From assembly GCF_000196675.2 (NCBI RefSeq), contig NC_015312.1, positions 2,728,001 through 2,792,000 on the forward strand: a DNA stretch of 64,000 bases. The letters are read 5' to 3'. The position numbers were made by a program, and so were the translations under genes. The DNA is from Pseudonocardia benzenivorans CB1190. GTDB lineage: Bacteria > Actinomycetota > Actinomycetes > Mycobacteriales > Pseudonocardiaceae. The number at the start of each line of letters is the position of its first letter. Within the stretch, counting starts at the first letter, position 1. The notes under the pieces were generated by a model. That model had not been told where the DNA came from. It saw only the letters and a program-made list of their open reading frames with translations, and searched no databases. Below, piece after piece: positions 1 to 7,929 of the stretch.

Positions 1-69
1 TGCCACCTGTTAATCATATCCAGAGATTCGTACCGTCACCCGGTACCGACGACGACGTCAGGATCGCGC

Positions 70-939
70 ATGGATGGCAAGACGCTGCTGGAGCGGGAGC
101 AGGACCACCCGCAGGAGATCGTGGTCGAACGCGATGGCAGGCGCATCTGCACGATGGACTCCGCCCGCTACGTCGATGCCCGCAACACGGGGAAGGACGT
201 CGTCGTCCCGGCGTCCTACGTCGGCGTCCTGCCCGCGCGGATGATGGCGATCCACCGCCCGCGCGGCGTGATCGGGCACGACGCGTGCGTCGGCAAGGAC
301 GGGGCCGGGATCGCGGGGCTCTGGTACCTGGAGGCGCTCGGCATCGCCGCCGCCACCGCCGACGGGCTGACCGCCGAGATGGGCAACGGCGAGGACCTGT
401 ACCGCAACGGCGTCGTCAAGCACGTCAACTACGTGGCCGAGACCTGTGGCGTCAAGCCCGGCATGCCCGTGTCCGAGGCCGCCGAGATCCTGCTGCTCAA
501 CGACCCGACCGACGTCGAGGTCGGCAACAAGGTCCGCCGCGAGATCGCCGAGACCCACCCCAGCGGGCGGCGCGTCGTCGTCACCGACTCGATCGTGTGG
601 GCCTACCCCGAGGACGAGAACACCAGCGTCCTCGTCACCGCCGGGCACACCGGGCGCAGCGGCGCCAAGTTCCTCCTCGAGGCCAAGCCGTGGGGCTTCA
701 TCTGCCACGACGGGGGCATGAGCAAGAACCGCTCCGGCATCTCCGGGCTCGTCACCGCCGACGAGGCGGGGCTGGCCGGGGCCTGTATCGACGGCACCAC
801 GGCCCCGATCGGCGACGCGTTCCTCGGCTACTCCCAGGGGCTGATCAGCGCGCACAACGAGGCCGCCGCGGCGCGGGGCGTCGCGGTCGGGATGACGGTC
901 AAGGAGGCCGCGCACCGGCTGCTCGTCGGCGGGGAGTGA
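70..939 (+). CDS. Unrecognised protein with an internal duplication; first gene of the catabolic block
   Basis: This 289-residue protein matches no family I recognise. It has no signal peptide or membrane segment and should be cytosolic. Its two halves resemble each other. The first half has GHDACVGKDGAGIAGLW followed by an ALGIAAATADG segment and ends GMPVSEAAEILL. The second half has CHDGGMSKNRSGISGL, then AGLAGACIDG, and ends GMTVKEAAHRLL. The shared D-G-x-G-I-x-G-L and A-x-x-D-G patterns indicate an ancestral tandem duplication of a unit of about 110 residues. The ATG at 70 is preceded by AGGA six bases upstream. The next gene starts 4 bp after the stop, so it heads an operon with a DUF35 protein and a thiolase-like protein. 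A role as enzyme or binding subunit in the same pathway is inference. Confidence 0.85.
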   Translation: MDGKTLLEREQDHPQEIVVERDGRRICTMDSARYVDARNTGKDVVVPASYVGVLPARMMAIHRPRGVIGHDACVGKDGAGIAGLWYLEALGIAAATADGLTAEMGNGEDLYRNGVVKHVNYVAETCGVKPGMPVSEAAEILLLNDPTDVEVGNKVRREIAETHPSGRRVVVTDSIVWAYPEDENTSVLVTAGHTGRSGAKFLLEAKPWGFICHDGGMSKNRSGISGLVTADEAGLAGACIDGTTAPIGDAFLGYSQGLISAHNEAAAARGVAVGMTVKEAAHRLLVGGE

Positions 940-943
940 GGGT

Positions 944-1357
944 GTGGGTGTCGACGCCGCGCTGACCGGTCCGGCCGCCGGGCTGACCGACGCCTTCTGG
1001 GCGGCGGCCGGCCGTCGTGAGCTGGTCCGCCCGGTCTGCCGCGCCTGCGGGCGCAGCTTCTTCACCCCGCAGATCGCCTGCCCCGGCTGCCTGTCGGAGA
1101 ACTGGGCCTACGAGCCGAGCACCGGCCGCGGCCGCGTCTACAGCGCGACGGTCGTCCACAAGCCGCCGAGCCCGGGGTTCGTGGTGCCGTTCCGGCTGGG
1201 GATCGTCGACCTCGACGAGGGCTGGAGCATGCTCGCCGAGCTGGTCGGCGGTCCGGACGGCAGGCTGCCCGCGATCGACGCCCCGGTCCGCGTCACCTGG
1301 ACCGAGCGCGACGGCCGGGTCCTGCCCGCGTTCACCGAGGACGGGGTCACGTCATGA
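944..1357 (+). CDS. Zn-ribbon/OB-fold DUF35 protein (ChsH2-type C-terminal domain)
   Basis: A 137-residue protein with the DUF35 architecture. An N-terminal helical part is followed by a rubredoxin-like zinc ribbon (Cys32, Cys35, Cys46, Cys49) and then an OB-fold, with GRGRVYSATVVH and FRLGIVDLDEG as typical strands. In steroid side-chain catabolism such domains bind acyl-CoA and dock thiolase-like lyases (the ChsH2-Ltp2 pair). Here the gene overlaps the start of a thiolase-like gene by 4 bp (ATGA at 1354), which supports a two-subunit complex. Translation starts at GTG 944, only 4 bp after the previous stop, so it is probably translationally coupled. No hydratase domain is fused to it, unlike ChsH2. 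Confidence 0.88.
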   Translation: MGVDAALTGPAAGLTDAFWAAAGRRELVRPVCRACGRSFFTPQIACPGCLSENWAYEPSTGRGRVYSATVVHKPPSPGFVVPFRLGIVDLDEGWSMLAELVGGPDGRLPAIDAPVRVTWTERDGRVLPAFTEDGVTS

Positions 1358-2511
1358 GGCTCGACGAGATCGCGATCGTCGGGGTCGGGGTCACCCCGCA
1401 GCTCAAGCGGTCCGACCGCAACTCGCTGCAGGTCGCCCTCGACGCGGCCAAGCTCGCGCTGGCCGACGCCGGGCTGGCCCACACCGACGTCGACGGCATC
1501 GCCGCGCGCTGGCCCGGCCCCGGCGGAACGGTCCTCGCGCCCGGCTCGGCCGACTGGTCGACACTGCTCGGCATCCCGCTCGGCTGGATCGGCGACTCCT
1601 ATCCGCAGGGCATCCCCGCGCTGGTCGACGCCGCCGGCGCGATCCTGACCGGCCAGGCGACGACGGTGCTGATCACGGGCGGGCAGGCGGGGGTGCTGGG
1701 CGGGGGCCGCGTCGCCGCGTACACCCAGCCCGGCAACGAGTTCGTCGAGCCGTTCGGGGCGTTCACCGCGGCGCACTTCGCGCTGGTGGCGCAGCGTCAC
1801 CTCGCGCGGTATCCGCATGCGCGGCAGGGGATGGCCGAGATCGCGGCCACGATCCGCACCGTCGGATCGGCCAACCCCGACGCCGTCATGGCCGGGCGCG
1901 GCCCCTACACCGCCCAGGACGTTCTCGACGCGCCGCCCGTCGTCGACCCGTTCACGTTGCTCGACCTGTGCCTGGCGTCCGAGGGCGGTGCCGCCGTCGT
2001 GGTGACGACGCTGGAACGGGCCCGCGACCTGCCGCACCCGCCGGTCGTGCTGCTCGGCGCGGGCATGGACTGGATGCGCCAGCAGTACGTCGACCCCGCC
2101 CGCTACGAGCAGGTCTGGGACATCGGGGCGGTCGCGGCGCGCAAGGCGTTCGCGCAGGCGGGCATCGGGCCGGCGGACGTCGACACCGCGCAGCTCTACG
2201 ACGTCAACTCCCTCGAGGTGGCCCGGCAGTTCGAGGCGCTGGGGTTCTGCGGCCCCGGCGAGGGCACCGACTTCGCCCTCGCCACCGGGATCGGCCTCGA
2301 CGGCAAGCTCCCCACCTGCACCGACGGGGGCCTGCTCGCGTTCAGCCACATCGGTTGGGGCGCACCGACGCTCAAGCTCGCCGAGGCCGTGCGCCAGCTG
2401 CGCGGACAGTGCGGCGACCGGCAGGTGGCGGGGGCCGAGGTCGCGATCGCCGCGGGCGCCGGGTCCGGCGCCCAGTACTACAACCTCGCGCTGCTCGGCC
2501 GGGCGCGGTAG
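1354..2511 (+). CDS. Thiolase-like protein (Ltp2/SCP-x thiolase-fold lyase family)
   Basis: A 385-residue thiolase-fold protein of the lipid-transfer-protein type. It begins with RLDEIAIVGVGVTP. It lacks the nucleophilic-Cys signature of true thiolases: the corresponding stretch reads GDSYPQGIPALVDAAG. The C-terminal half carries QLYDVNSLEV and LPTCTDGGLLAFSHIGWGAP. The Tyr in the first motif corresponds in type to the catalytic Tyr of Ltp2 retro-aldolases. Together with the overlapping DUF35 gene it most likely cleaves a beta-hydroxyacyl-CoA side chain by retro-aldol chemistry, or acts as another acyl-CoA-binding lyase. Ordinary beta-ketothiolase activity is unlikely. The function is inferred from family and context, and the acyl group is unknown. 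Confidence 0.87.
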   Translation: MRLDEIAIVGVGVTPQLKRSDRNSLQVALDAAKLALADAGLAHTDVDGIAARWPGPGGTVLAPGSADWSTLLGIPLGWIGDSYPQGIPALVDAAGAILTGQATTVLITGGQAGVLGGGRVAAYTQPGNEFVEPFGAFTAAHFALVAQRHLARYPHARQGMAEIAATIRTVGSANPDAVMAGRGPYTAQDVLDAPPVVDPFTLLDLCLASEGGAAVVVTTLERARDLPHPPVVLLGAGMDWMRQQYVDPARYEQVWDIGAVAARKAFAQAGIGPADVDTAQLYDVNSLEVARQFEALGFCGPGEGTDFALATGIGLDGKLPTCTDGGLLAFSHIGWGAPTLKLAEAVRQLRGQCGDRQVAGAEVAIAAGAGSGAQYYNLALLGRAR

Positions 2512-2528
2512 GTCGAGAGGAGAAGATC

Positions 2529-3671
2529 ATGACGACCATCGAGGCACCGCGGGACGCGGAACGCAGCGACCCGAAGAAGACCGGGATCATCGACTCCGAC
2601 GTGCACCCCAACTTCGTCAACGGCATCCGGGATCTCACGCCGTACATGACGGAGACGTGGCGCAACCGCCTCGGCGTGAGCGGCGACGACTGGGCGAAGG
2701 GCATGGCCGCGGCCCAGTTCACCCTCCCGTTGGACTACCTCTACATCAACGCGGCCGGCGCCTACCGCGAGGACGCGGCCCGCCCGGGCATGCCGCCCGC
2801 GACCGACCCCGACTTCACCGCGCGCCACCTGCTCGACCAGCACGGCATCTACCGCGCCGTGCTGCTCGCCGGGCAGTGCCTCGGCATCGGCGCGATGCCC
2901 GACGGGATGGTCGCGGCGACGATCGCGTCCGCCTACAACGAGTGGATGTGCGAGCGCTGGCTGCAGAACGACGTCCGCTGGCGCGGCGCACTCGTCATCG
3001 CCCCGCAGGACCCGGAGGCGGCGGTCGCCGAGATCGACCGGGTGGCACGGCGCGACGGGATCGTCGCCGTCTTCATGCCGCTCGGCGAGATCCTGATGGG
3101 GGAGAAGCACTACTGGCCCATCTACGAGGCCTGCTCCCGCCACGAGCTGCCCCTGATCGTGCACCCGTCGGGCTGCGAGAACGTCTTCGCCAAGGCCCCG
3201 AAGATGGCCGGCACCCCGACGTTCTACCTGGAGTGGCACACCGCGCTCGGCCAGATCCACCAGTCGAACACGCTCTCGATGATCTGCCACGGCGTGTTCG
3301 AGAAGTTCCCGAAGCTGAAGTACATCATCGCCGAGGGCGGCTTCCTCTGGGCGCTCGAGGTCATGTGGAAGCTCGACCGTGACTGGAAGGGGCTGCGCAA
3401 CGAGGTCCCGTGGCTGGTCAAGCCCCCGTCGGAGTACCTGCTCGAGCACATCCGCTTCACGACGCAGCCGTTCATCGAGCCGCACGACCCGAAGCACATC
3501 GCGCCGCTGATGGAGATGCTGCACGCCGACCGGACGCTGATGTTCAGCTCCGACTACCCGCACTGGGACTTCGACAACCCGGACCGCTCGCTGCAGGCCG
3601 TCTCCAAGGAGCTGCGGCACAAGATCCTCGTCGAGACCCCGCGCGCCGTCTACGGAGACCGCCTTGACTGA
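2529..3671 (+). CDS. Amidohydrolase-superfamily protein (ACMSD-like, amidohydrolase 2)
   Basis: A 380-residue metal-dependent TIM-barrel hydrolase or decarboxylase. The D-x-H metal motif is at Asp24-Val-His26, the barrel histidine in LIVHPSG is His212, and the late metal Asp342 lies in FSSDYPHWDFD. This order fits the ACMSD/gamma-resorcylate-decarboxylase branch, which decarboxylates or hydrates aromatic or cyclic acids using Zn or Mn. The start at ATG 2529 has GAGAGGAG 8-10 bases upstream. The reading frame stays open far upstream, but that part overlaps the thiolase-like gene and is not coding. The 3' end overlaps the Rieske gene by 8 bp. Several actinobacterial catabolic clusters carry such enzymes for ring-opened intermediates. 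The actual reaction here is unknown. Confidence 0.88.
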   Translation: MTTIEAPRDAERSDPKKTGIIDSDVHPNFVNGIRDLTPYMTETWRNRLGVSGDDWAKGMAAAQFTLPLDYLYINAAGAYREDAARPGMPPATDPDFTARHLLDQHGIYRAVLLAGQCLGIGAMPDGMVAATIASAYNEWMCERWLQNDVRWRGALVIAPQDPEAAVAEIDRVARRDGIVAVFMPLGEILMGEKHYWPIYEACSRHELPLIVHPSGCENVFAKAPKMAGTPTFYLEWHTALGQIHQSNTLSMICHGVFEKFPKLKYIIAEGGFLWALEVMWKLDRDWKGLRNEVPWLVKPPSEYLLEHIRFTTQPFIEPHDPKHIAPLMEMLHADRTLMFSSDYPHWDFDNPDRSLQAVSKELRHKILVETPRAVYGDRLD

Positions 3672-4059
3672 GACCCTTCCGGACGCGAACCCCGGGACGA
3701 ACCGTGGCACCCGCGTCGTCGTCGAGAAGCTGGCGGACTTCGCCTGGGGCGAGCGGCGGGTCGTGACCGTCGACGGCCGGTCGATCGGGGTGATCAACGT
3801 CGGCGGCACGTTCTACGCCCTGCGCAACAGCTGTCCGCACCACGGCGCGCCCCTGTGCGAGGGGGTGGTCAAGGGGACGATGGACGACACCCCTGCGCAC
3901 GAGTACTCCTACGTGCGGCACAACGAGTTCATCGTCTGCCCGTGGCACGGGTACGAGTTCACCCTGGCCACCGGCCGCTCGATCGTCGAACCCGAGAAGC
4001 TGCGCGTGCGCACCTACGAGGTCGCGGTCGAGGACGGCGACGTCGTCGTCTACGTCTGA
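3664..4059 (+). CDS. Rieske [2Fe-2S] ferredoxin-like protein
   Basis: A 131-residue soluble Rieske protein. The cluster ligands are visible as Cys57-Pro-His59 and Cys92-Pro-Trp-His95. The spacing of 32 residues between the two pairs is longer than the usual 15-17, because an acidic segment (TMDDTPAHEYSYVRHNEF) is inserted between them. It probably delivers electrons to an oxygenase, either a P450 of this block or an enzyme outside the window. No Rieske oxygenase alpha subunit is present nearby. Translation starts at TTG 3664, inside the last codons of the amidohydrolase gene, which implies tight coupling. Confidence 0.85.
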   Translation: MTETLPDANPGTNRGTRVVVEKLADFAWGERRVVTVDGRSIGVINVGGTFYALRNSCPHHGAPLCEGVVKGTMDDTPAHEYSYVRHNEFIVCPWHGYEFTLATGRSIVEPEKLRVRTYEVAVEDGDVVVYV

Positions 4060-4074
4060 ACCGGGGGAACGCAG

Positions 4075-5625
4075 ATGGACATCGGCGTCGCCGTCGCCGC
4101 CCACGCCCGCAAGACCCCGGACGCCGACGCGGCGTTCGAGGGCGACCGCACCCTCAGCTACCGCGAGCTGGACGAGCGCACCAACCGGCTGGCCAACCTC
4201 CTGACGGGGCGCTACGGCGTCGCGCCCGGCGACCGGGTCGCGGTGCTGCTGCGCAACAGGCTGGAGGTCGCCGAGGCGATCGTCGGCGTCACCAAGGCGG
4301 GCGCGGTCTACTGCGGGCTCAACTTCCGGATGAGCCTGGAGGAGTACCGGTCGATCCTGGCCAACGCGGGTGCCCGGGTGCTCGTGACCGAGGGCCCGTT
4401 CCGGGACATGGCGGCCACGCTCGCCGACGAGTTCGGACTTGCCGTCGTCGATGTCGACGACCCCTCCGAGGCCGGCTGGGGCGGCCTCGCGTCGGCCTCG
4501 GCGGCGGCTCCGCCCACGCTGCACGCGCGGGCACCGTCCGACGAGTTCTGCATCGTCTACACCAGCGGGACGACCGGCGCCCCGAAGGGGATCCTGTTCG
4601 ACGCGCAGGCCGTCGCGACGCACGCGATGGTCGCCGGGCTGGAGTACGGGATGTCGCGGCACAGCCGCTGGCTCACGACCATCCCGCACAACTCCAGCGT
4701 GCAGATCACGTTGGCGCCCACGTTCTTCCTGGGTGGTGCGGTCGGCTTCCTCGACGGCCGCGGCTTCGACCCGCACCAGTTCGCCGCCGAGGCCACGACA
4801 CAGGCCGCGACGCACACCTACCTCGTCCCGACGCAGCTCTACCGGGTGCTGGAGGCCGGGCTCGGCCACGACGACGTCGCCACGCTGACGTCGATCGGCT
4901 ACGGCGCCGCCCCGATCGCGCACGACCGCGTCGGCGAGCTCGTCGGCCGGTTCGGGCCGGTGTTCAGCCAGCTCTACGGCATGGCCGAGATCGCCTCGAT
5001 CGCGACGATGCTCACCCAGGACGACCACCGGCTGATCGCCTCGGGCCGCAGCGAGCTGATGGCGTCGGCGGGCCGGGCGTCGTTCCTGGCCGACGTGCGC
5101 GTCGTCGACGCCGACGGCAGGGACTGCCCGCCCGGCGAGCGCGGCGAGGTCCGCTTCCACACCCCGTACACGATGCGCGGCTACCACCGGAACCCGGAGA
5201 AGACGGCGGAGACGCTGGTCGACGGCTGGGTCCGGTCCGGCGACGTGGGCATGTTCGACGACGAGGGCTACCTCTACATCGTCGACCGGATGAAGGACCT
5301 CATCATCCGGGGCGGCTACAACATCACCCCGTCGGAGATCGAGCACGTCCTCTACTCGCACCCGGCGGTCATCGAGGCGGCCGTCGTCGGGGTGCCGGAC
5401 ACGGAGTGGGGCGAGGCGGTGCTGGCCGCGGTCGCCCTCCGGGAAGGATCGGGCGTCGACGAGGCCGAGCTCCGGGCACACTGCAAGGCGGCCGGGCTGC
5501 CGAGCATCAAGATCCCGGAACGGGTGCTCACGATGGACTCGCTGCCGAAGAACGCGGTCGGCAAGATCGCCAAGCGGGCGGTCGCCGAGATCGCCACGAC
5601 GTCGTCGAAGCCCGGAGGGAACTGA
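4075..5625 (+). CDS. AMP-dependent acyl-CoA synthetase/ligase
   Basis: A 516-residue ANL-family adenylating enzyme of normal length. The phosphate-binding loop YTSGTTGAPKG lies at residues 162-172, the FSQLYGMAE motif near 300, and the hinge region DRMKDLIIRGGYNITPSEIE follows. The C-terminal catalytic lysine is Lys497 in NAVGKIAK. It should convert a carboxylic acid to its CoA thioester through an acyl-adenylate, thereby feeding the thiolase-like/DUF35 step encoded just upstream. It starts at ATG 4075 after GGGGGAACGC. Its stop overlaps the following SDR start in TGATG. The substrate may be a cyclic or aryl carboxylate, but the pocket residues do not let me choose. Confidence 0.92.
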   Translation: MDIGVAVAAHARKTPDADAAFEGDRTLSYRELDERTNRLANLLTGRYGVAPGDRVAVLLRNRLEVAEAIVGVTKAGAVYCGLNFRMSLEEYRSILANAGARVLVTEGPFRDMAATLADEFGLAVVDVDDPSEAGWGGLASASAAAPPTLHARAPSDEFCIVYTSGTTGAPKGILFDAQAVATHAMVAGLEYGMSRHSRWLTTIPHNSSVQITLAPTFFLGGAVGFLDGRGFDPHQFAAEATTQAATHTYLVPTQLYRVLEAGLGHDDVATLTSIGYGAAPIAHDRVGELVGRFGPVFSQLYGMAEIASIATMLTQDDHRLIASGRSELMASAGRASFLADVRVVDADGRDCPPGERGEVRFHTPYTMRGYHRNPEKTAETLVDGWVRSGDVGMFDDEGYLYIVDRMKDLIIRGGYNITPSEIEHVLYSHPAVIEAAVVGVPDTEWGEAVLAAVALREGSGVDEAELRAHCKAAGLPSIKIPERVLTMDSLPKNAVGKIAKRAVAEIATTSSKPGGN

Positions 5626-6374
5626 TGGATCTCGGTCTCGACGGCCGCGTCGCGGTCGTCACCGGCGCGAGCCGCGGGCTCGGGAAGGCGGCGGTGGAGG
5701 CGCTGGTGGCGGAGGGCGCGTCGGTGCTCGCCGCCGCCCGGTCCACCGCCGACCTCGAGAAGCTGCAGGCCACCGACCCCGAGCACATCGCGGTCGCCAC
5801 CGTCGACATGCGTGACGCCGACGCCGTCGCCGCGCTCGCCGACCTGGCCGTCGACCGCTTCGGGCGCCTCGACGTCGTCGTCAACAACGCCGGCATCGCG
5901 CCCGCGGGGAAGTTCTCCGCGCAGCCGCAGGCCGAGTGGGAGGAGGTCTTCGCGGTCAACGTGCACGCGCCCGCGGTCCTCGCCCGCGCCGCCGGGAAGC
6001 ACTTCCTCGCCCAGCGCTCGGGCAAGGTCATCAACGTCGCGAGCACGTCGGGGATCAACGGGAAGCCGATCCTCGTGTCGTACTCGGCCTCGAAGGGCGC
6101 GCTGGTGCAGTTCACGAAGGCACTCGGCGCGGAGTGGGCCCCCTTCGGCATCCAGGTCAACGCCATCGCCCCCGGCGCGTTCACGACGGACGCGCAGGCG
6201 GCGGTGACGGGTGACCCGTCGATGCTGGAACGTCGGCTGCGCAAGATCCCGGCCGGGCGGATGGCCGACCCCGCCGAGTTCGGGCCGCTCGTCTGCTACC
6301 TGGCGTCGCCGCTGTCGGACTTCGTCAACGGGTCCGTCCTGGTCATCGACGGGGGAGAGGTCACGAAGCTGTGA
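5625..6374 (+). CDS. SDR family NAD(P)-dependent oxidoreductase
   Basis: A classical short-chain dehydrogenase of 249 residues. It has the nucleotide motif TGASRGLG at 13-20, NNAG at 87-90, the catalytic Tyr153 and Lys157 in YSASK, and the C-terminal DGGEV that ends most FabG-like members. It probably oxidises a hydroxyacyl-CoA or cyclic alcohol. The start at ATG 5625 shares its first base with the stop of the ligase gene (TGATG), and its own stop overlaps the next GTG, so the three genes are translated as one coupled unit. All catalytic residues are present, in contrast to the SDR at 7153-7929. Confidence 0.9.
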   Translation: MDLGLDGRVAVVTGASRGLGKAAVEALVAEGASVLAAARSTADLEKLQATDPEHIAVATVDMRDADAVAALADLAVDRFGRLDVVVNNAGIAPAGKFSAQPQAEWEEVFAVNVHAPAVLARAAGKHFLAQRSGKVINVASTSGINGKPILVSYSASKGALVQFTKALGAEWAPFGIQVNAIAPGAFTTDAQAAVTGDPSMLERRLRKIPAGRMADPAEFGPLVCYLASPLSDFVNGSVLVIDGGEVTKL

Positions 6375-7150
6375 TCATCGACGGACATACCCACGTCTAT
6401 CCGGATGCGGTGGCCCGCAAGGCGATCGCGGGTTCCCCGGCCGACCTGAAGCGCTTCGGCGACGGCACCGTCTCGTCGTTGACCGAGGTCATGGCGGCGT
6501 CGGGCGTCGACCGCTCCGTCTGCCTGGGCATCGCCAACACCCCCGACCGCGTCGACAACGCCAACCGCTTCGCCGGCTCGCTGGACCCCTCCCGGTTCAT
6601 CGGGTTCGGCTCGGTGCACCCGGGCCTGTCCCCGGAGCAGAACGTCGCGAGCCTGCGCGCCCACGGGCTGCGCGGGGCCAAGGTGCACCCGATGTTCCAG
6701 CAGCTCACGCTCGACGACCCGCGGCTGCTCGCCACGCTCGACGCGATGTCGGGCGAGTTCGCCGTGATCGTGCACGTCGGCGGCGCGGGGGAGGACCCGG
6801 GCGACCGGTGCAGCCCCGCGATGCTGGCCGAGCTGGTCCGGCAGTTCCCGCGGCTCGACCTCATCGCCTGCCACTTCGGCGGCTACAAGCGGTTCGAGGA
6901 GGCCGCGGAGATCGTCATCGGGCTGCCGGTGCACCTCGACACCTCGTGGCCGCCGAGCCTCGCGACCCTCGACCCCCGCCGCGTGCGGGAGATCATCGAG
7001 AAGCACGGACCCGAACGGATCTGCTTCGCCTCCGACTGGCCCATGGCCGACCCGGGCGCCGAGATCGCGACCATCCGCGACCTCGGGTTCTCCGACGACG
7101 ACACCGCGGCGATCCTCGGCGGGAACCTCGCGCGGCTGCTCGGGCTCTGA
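6371..7150 (+). CDS. Small amidohydrolase-family metal hydrolase
   Basis: A 259-residue TIM-barrel amidohydrolase of the amidohydrolase-2 group, shorter than the 380-residue relative upstream. The N-terminal metal pair is DGHTHVYP (His6, His8). KVHP, VHVGG and CHFGG supply further histidines, and the late Asp is in FASDWP. It may hydrolyse a lactone or ring-opened intermediate. GTG 6371 overlaps the stop of the SDR gene, and the next SDR starts 2 bp after its stop. Two amidohydrolases of different length in one operon suggest two successive C-C or lactone hydrolyses, or a decarboxylase plus a hydrolase. Confidence 0.86.
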   Translation: MIIDGHTHVYPDAVARKAIAGSPADLKRFGDGTVSSLTEVMAASGVDRSVCLGIANTPDRVDNANRFAGSLDPSRFIGFGSVHPGLSPEQNVASLRAHGLRGAKVHPMFQQLTLDDPRLLATLDAMSGEFAVIVHVGGAGEDPGDRCSPAMLAELVRQFPRLDLIACHFGGYKRFEEAAEIVIGLPVHLDTSWPPSLATLDPRRVREIIEKHGPERICFASDWPMADPGAEIATIRDLGFSDDDTAAILGGNLARLLGL

Positions 7151-7152
7151 CC

Positions 7153-7929
7153 GTGGGCGAGCGGCGGGTGGCACTCGTGACCGGCAGCGCGCGCGGGATC
7201 GGCCGGGCGATCACCGAACGTCTCGCCGACGACCACGACTGCGTCGTGCACGGCCGTCGTGACGCCCGCGCCGCCGCGGAGGTGGCCCGCGCGGTCGAGG
7301 CGCGCGGCGCGCGGGCGCTCGTCGTCACCGCCGACCTCGCCGATCCCGCCCAGGTCACGGCTCTGGCCGATGCCGTGCTCGACCGGTACGGCCGCGTCGA
7401 CACCCTCGTCGCCAACGCCGCGGCCACCGCGTTCCGGCCGCTCGTCGAGGTCACCGGGCGGCACAGCCGGCTCACGTTCGCGACGGTCGTCGACTCGCTG
7501 GTGGAGCTCGTGCACCGGCTCGCGCCCGCGATGGGCGAGGGCGGGCGGCTGCTGACGATCAGCGGTCTCGACGCCCGGTTCGCGCAGTCGGGGCACGGTC
7601 TGCTCGGCGGGGCCAAGGCCGCGTCGGAGGCGCTGACCCGGTCGTGGGCCGTCGAACTGGGGCCGCGCGGGGTCACCGCCAACGCGATCGTCCCGGGCCC
7701 GGTGCTGACCGACTCGTTGGAGACCTACCTCGACGGCCGCGAGGACGTCCGCACGCTGCTCGTCGACCACACGCCGGTGGGGCGGCTGTGCACGCCGTCC
7801 GACATCGCCGAGGTGGCCGCGTTCCTCGTGTCCCCCGCGGCCGCGATGATCTCCGGGCAGGTGATCACCGTCGACGGCGGGATCAGTGCGCAGGGCGGGC
7901 CGTGGGGGGCGATGCGGGACCTGTGGTGA
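7153..7929 (+). CDS. FabL-like SDR lacking the catalytic tyrosine
   Basis: A 258-residue SDR-fold protein. It keeps the cofactor motif TGSARGIG and the C-terminal GQVITVDGG. The usual NNAG is ANAA, and the active-site segment is SGHGLLGGAKAASEAL, with a Leu where the Y-x-x-x-K tyrosine belongs. Aligned to the Y-x6-K motif of FabL-type enoyl reductases, the tyrosine position is His. The end of the protein (TDSLETYLDGRED and TPVGRL) also resembles FabL. It is therefore a divergent enoyl-reductase-like SDR, with altered chemistry or a non-catalytic role. GTG 7153 follows the previous stop by 2 bp. Its last 47 bp overlap the convergent MFS gene. Confidence 0.8.
   Translation: MGERRVALVTGSARGIGRAITERLADDHDCVVHGRRDARAAAEVARAVEARGARALVVTADLADPAQVTALADAVLDRYGRVDTLVANAAATAFRPLVEVTGRHSRLTFATVVDSLVELVHRLAPAMGEGGRLLTISGLDARFAQSGHGLLGGAKAASEALTRSWAVELGPRGVTANAIVPGPVLTDSLETYLDGREDVRTLLVDHTPVGRLCTPSDIAEVAAFLVSPAAAMISGQVITVDGGISAQGGPWGAMRDLW

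Noticed and set aside
1017..2528. Very long open plus-strand frame running into the amidohydrolase gene
   Set aside because: It is rich in Arg, Ala and Gly, overlaps two well-supported genes in another frame, and only its part after ATG 2529 has amidohydrolase motifs and a ribosome site.
2478..5481. Long minus-strand open frames opposite the first operon
   Set aside because: They are antisense shadows of genes with strong family motifs; no recognisable domain on the minus strand.
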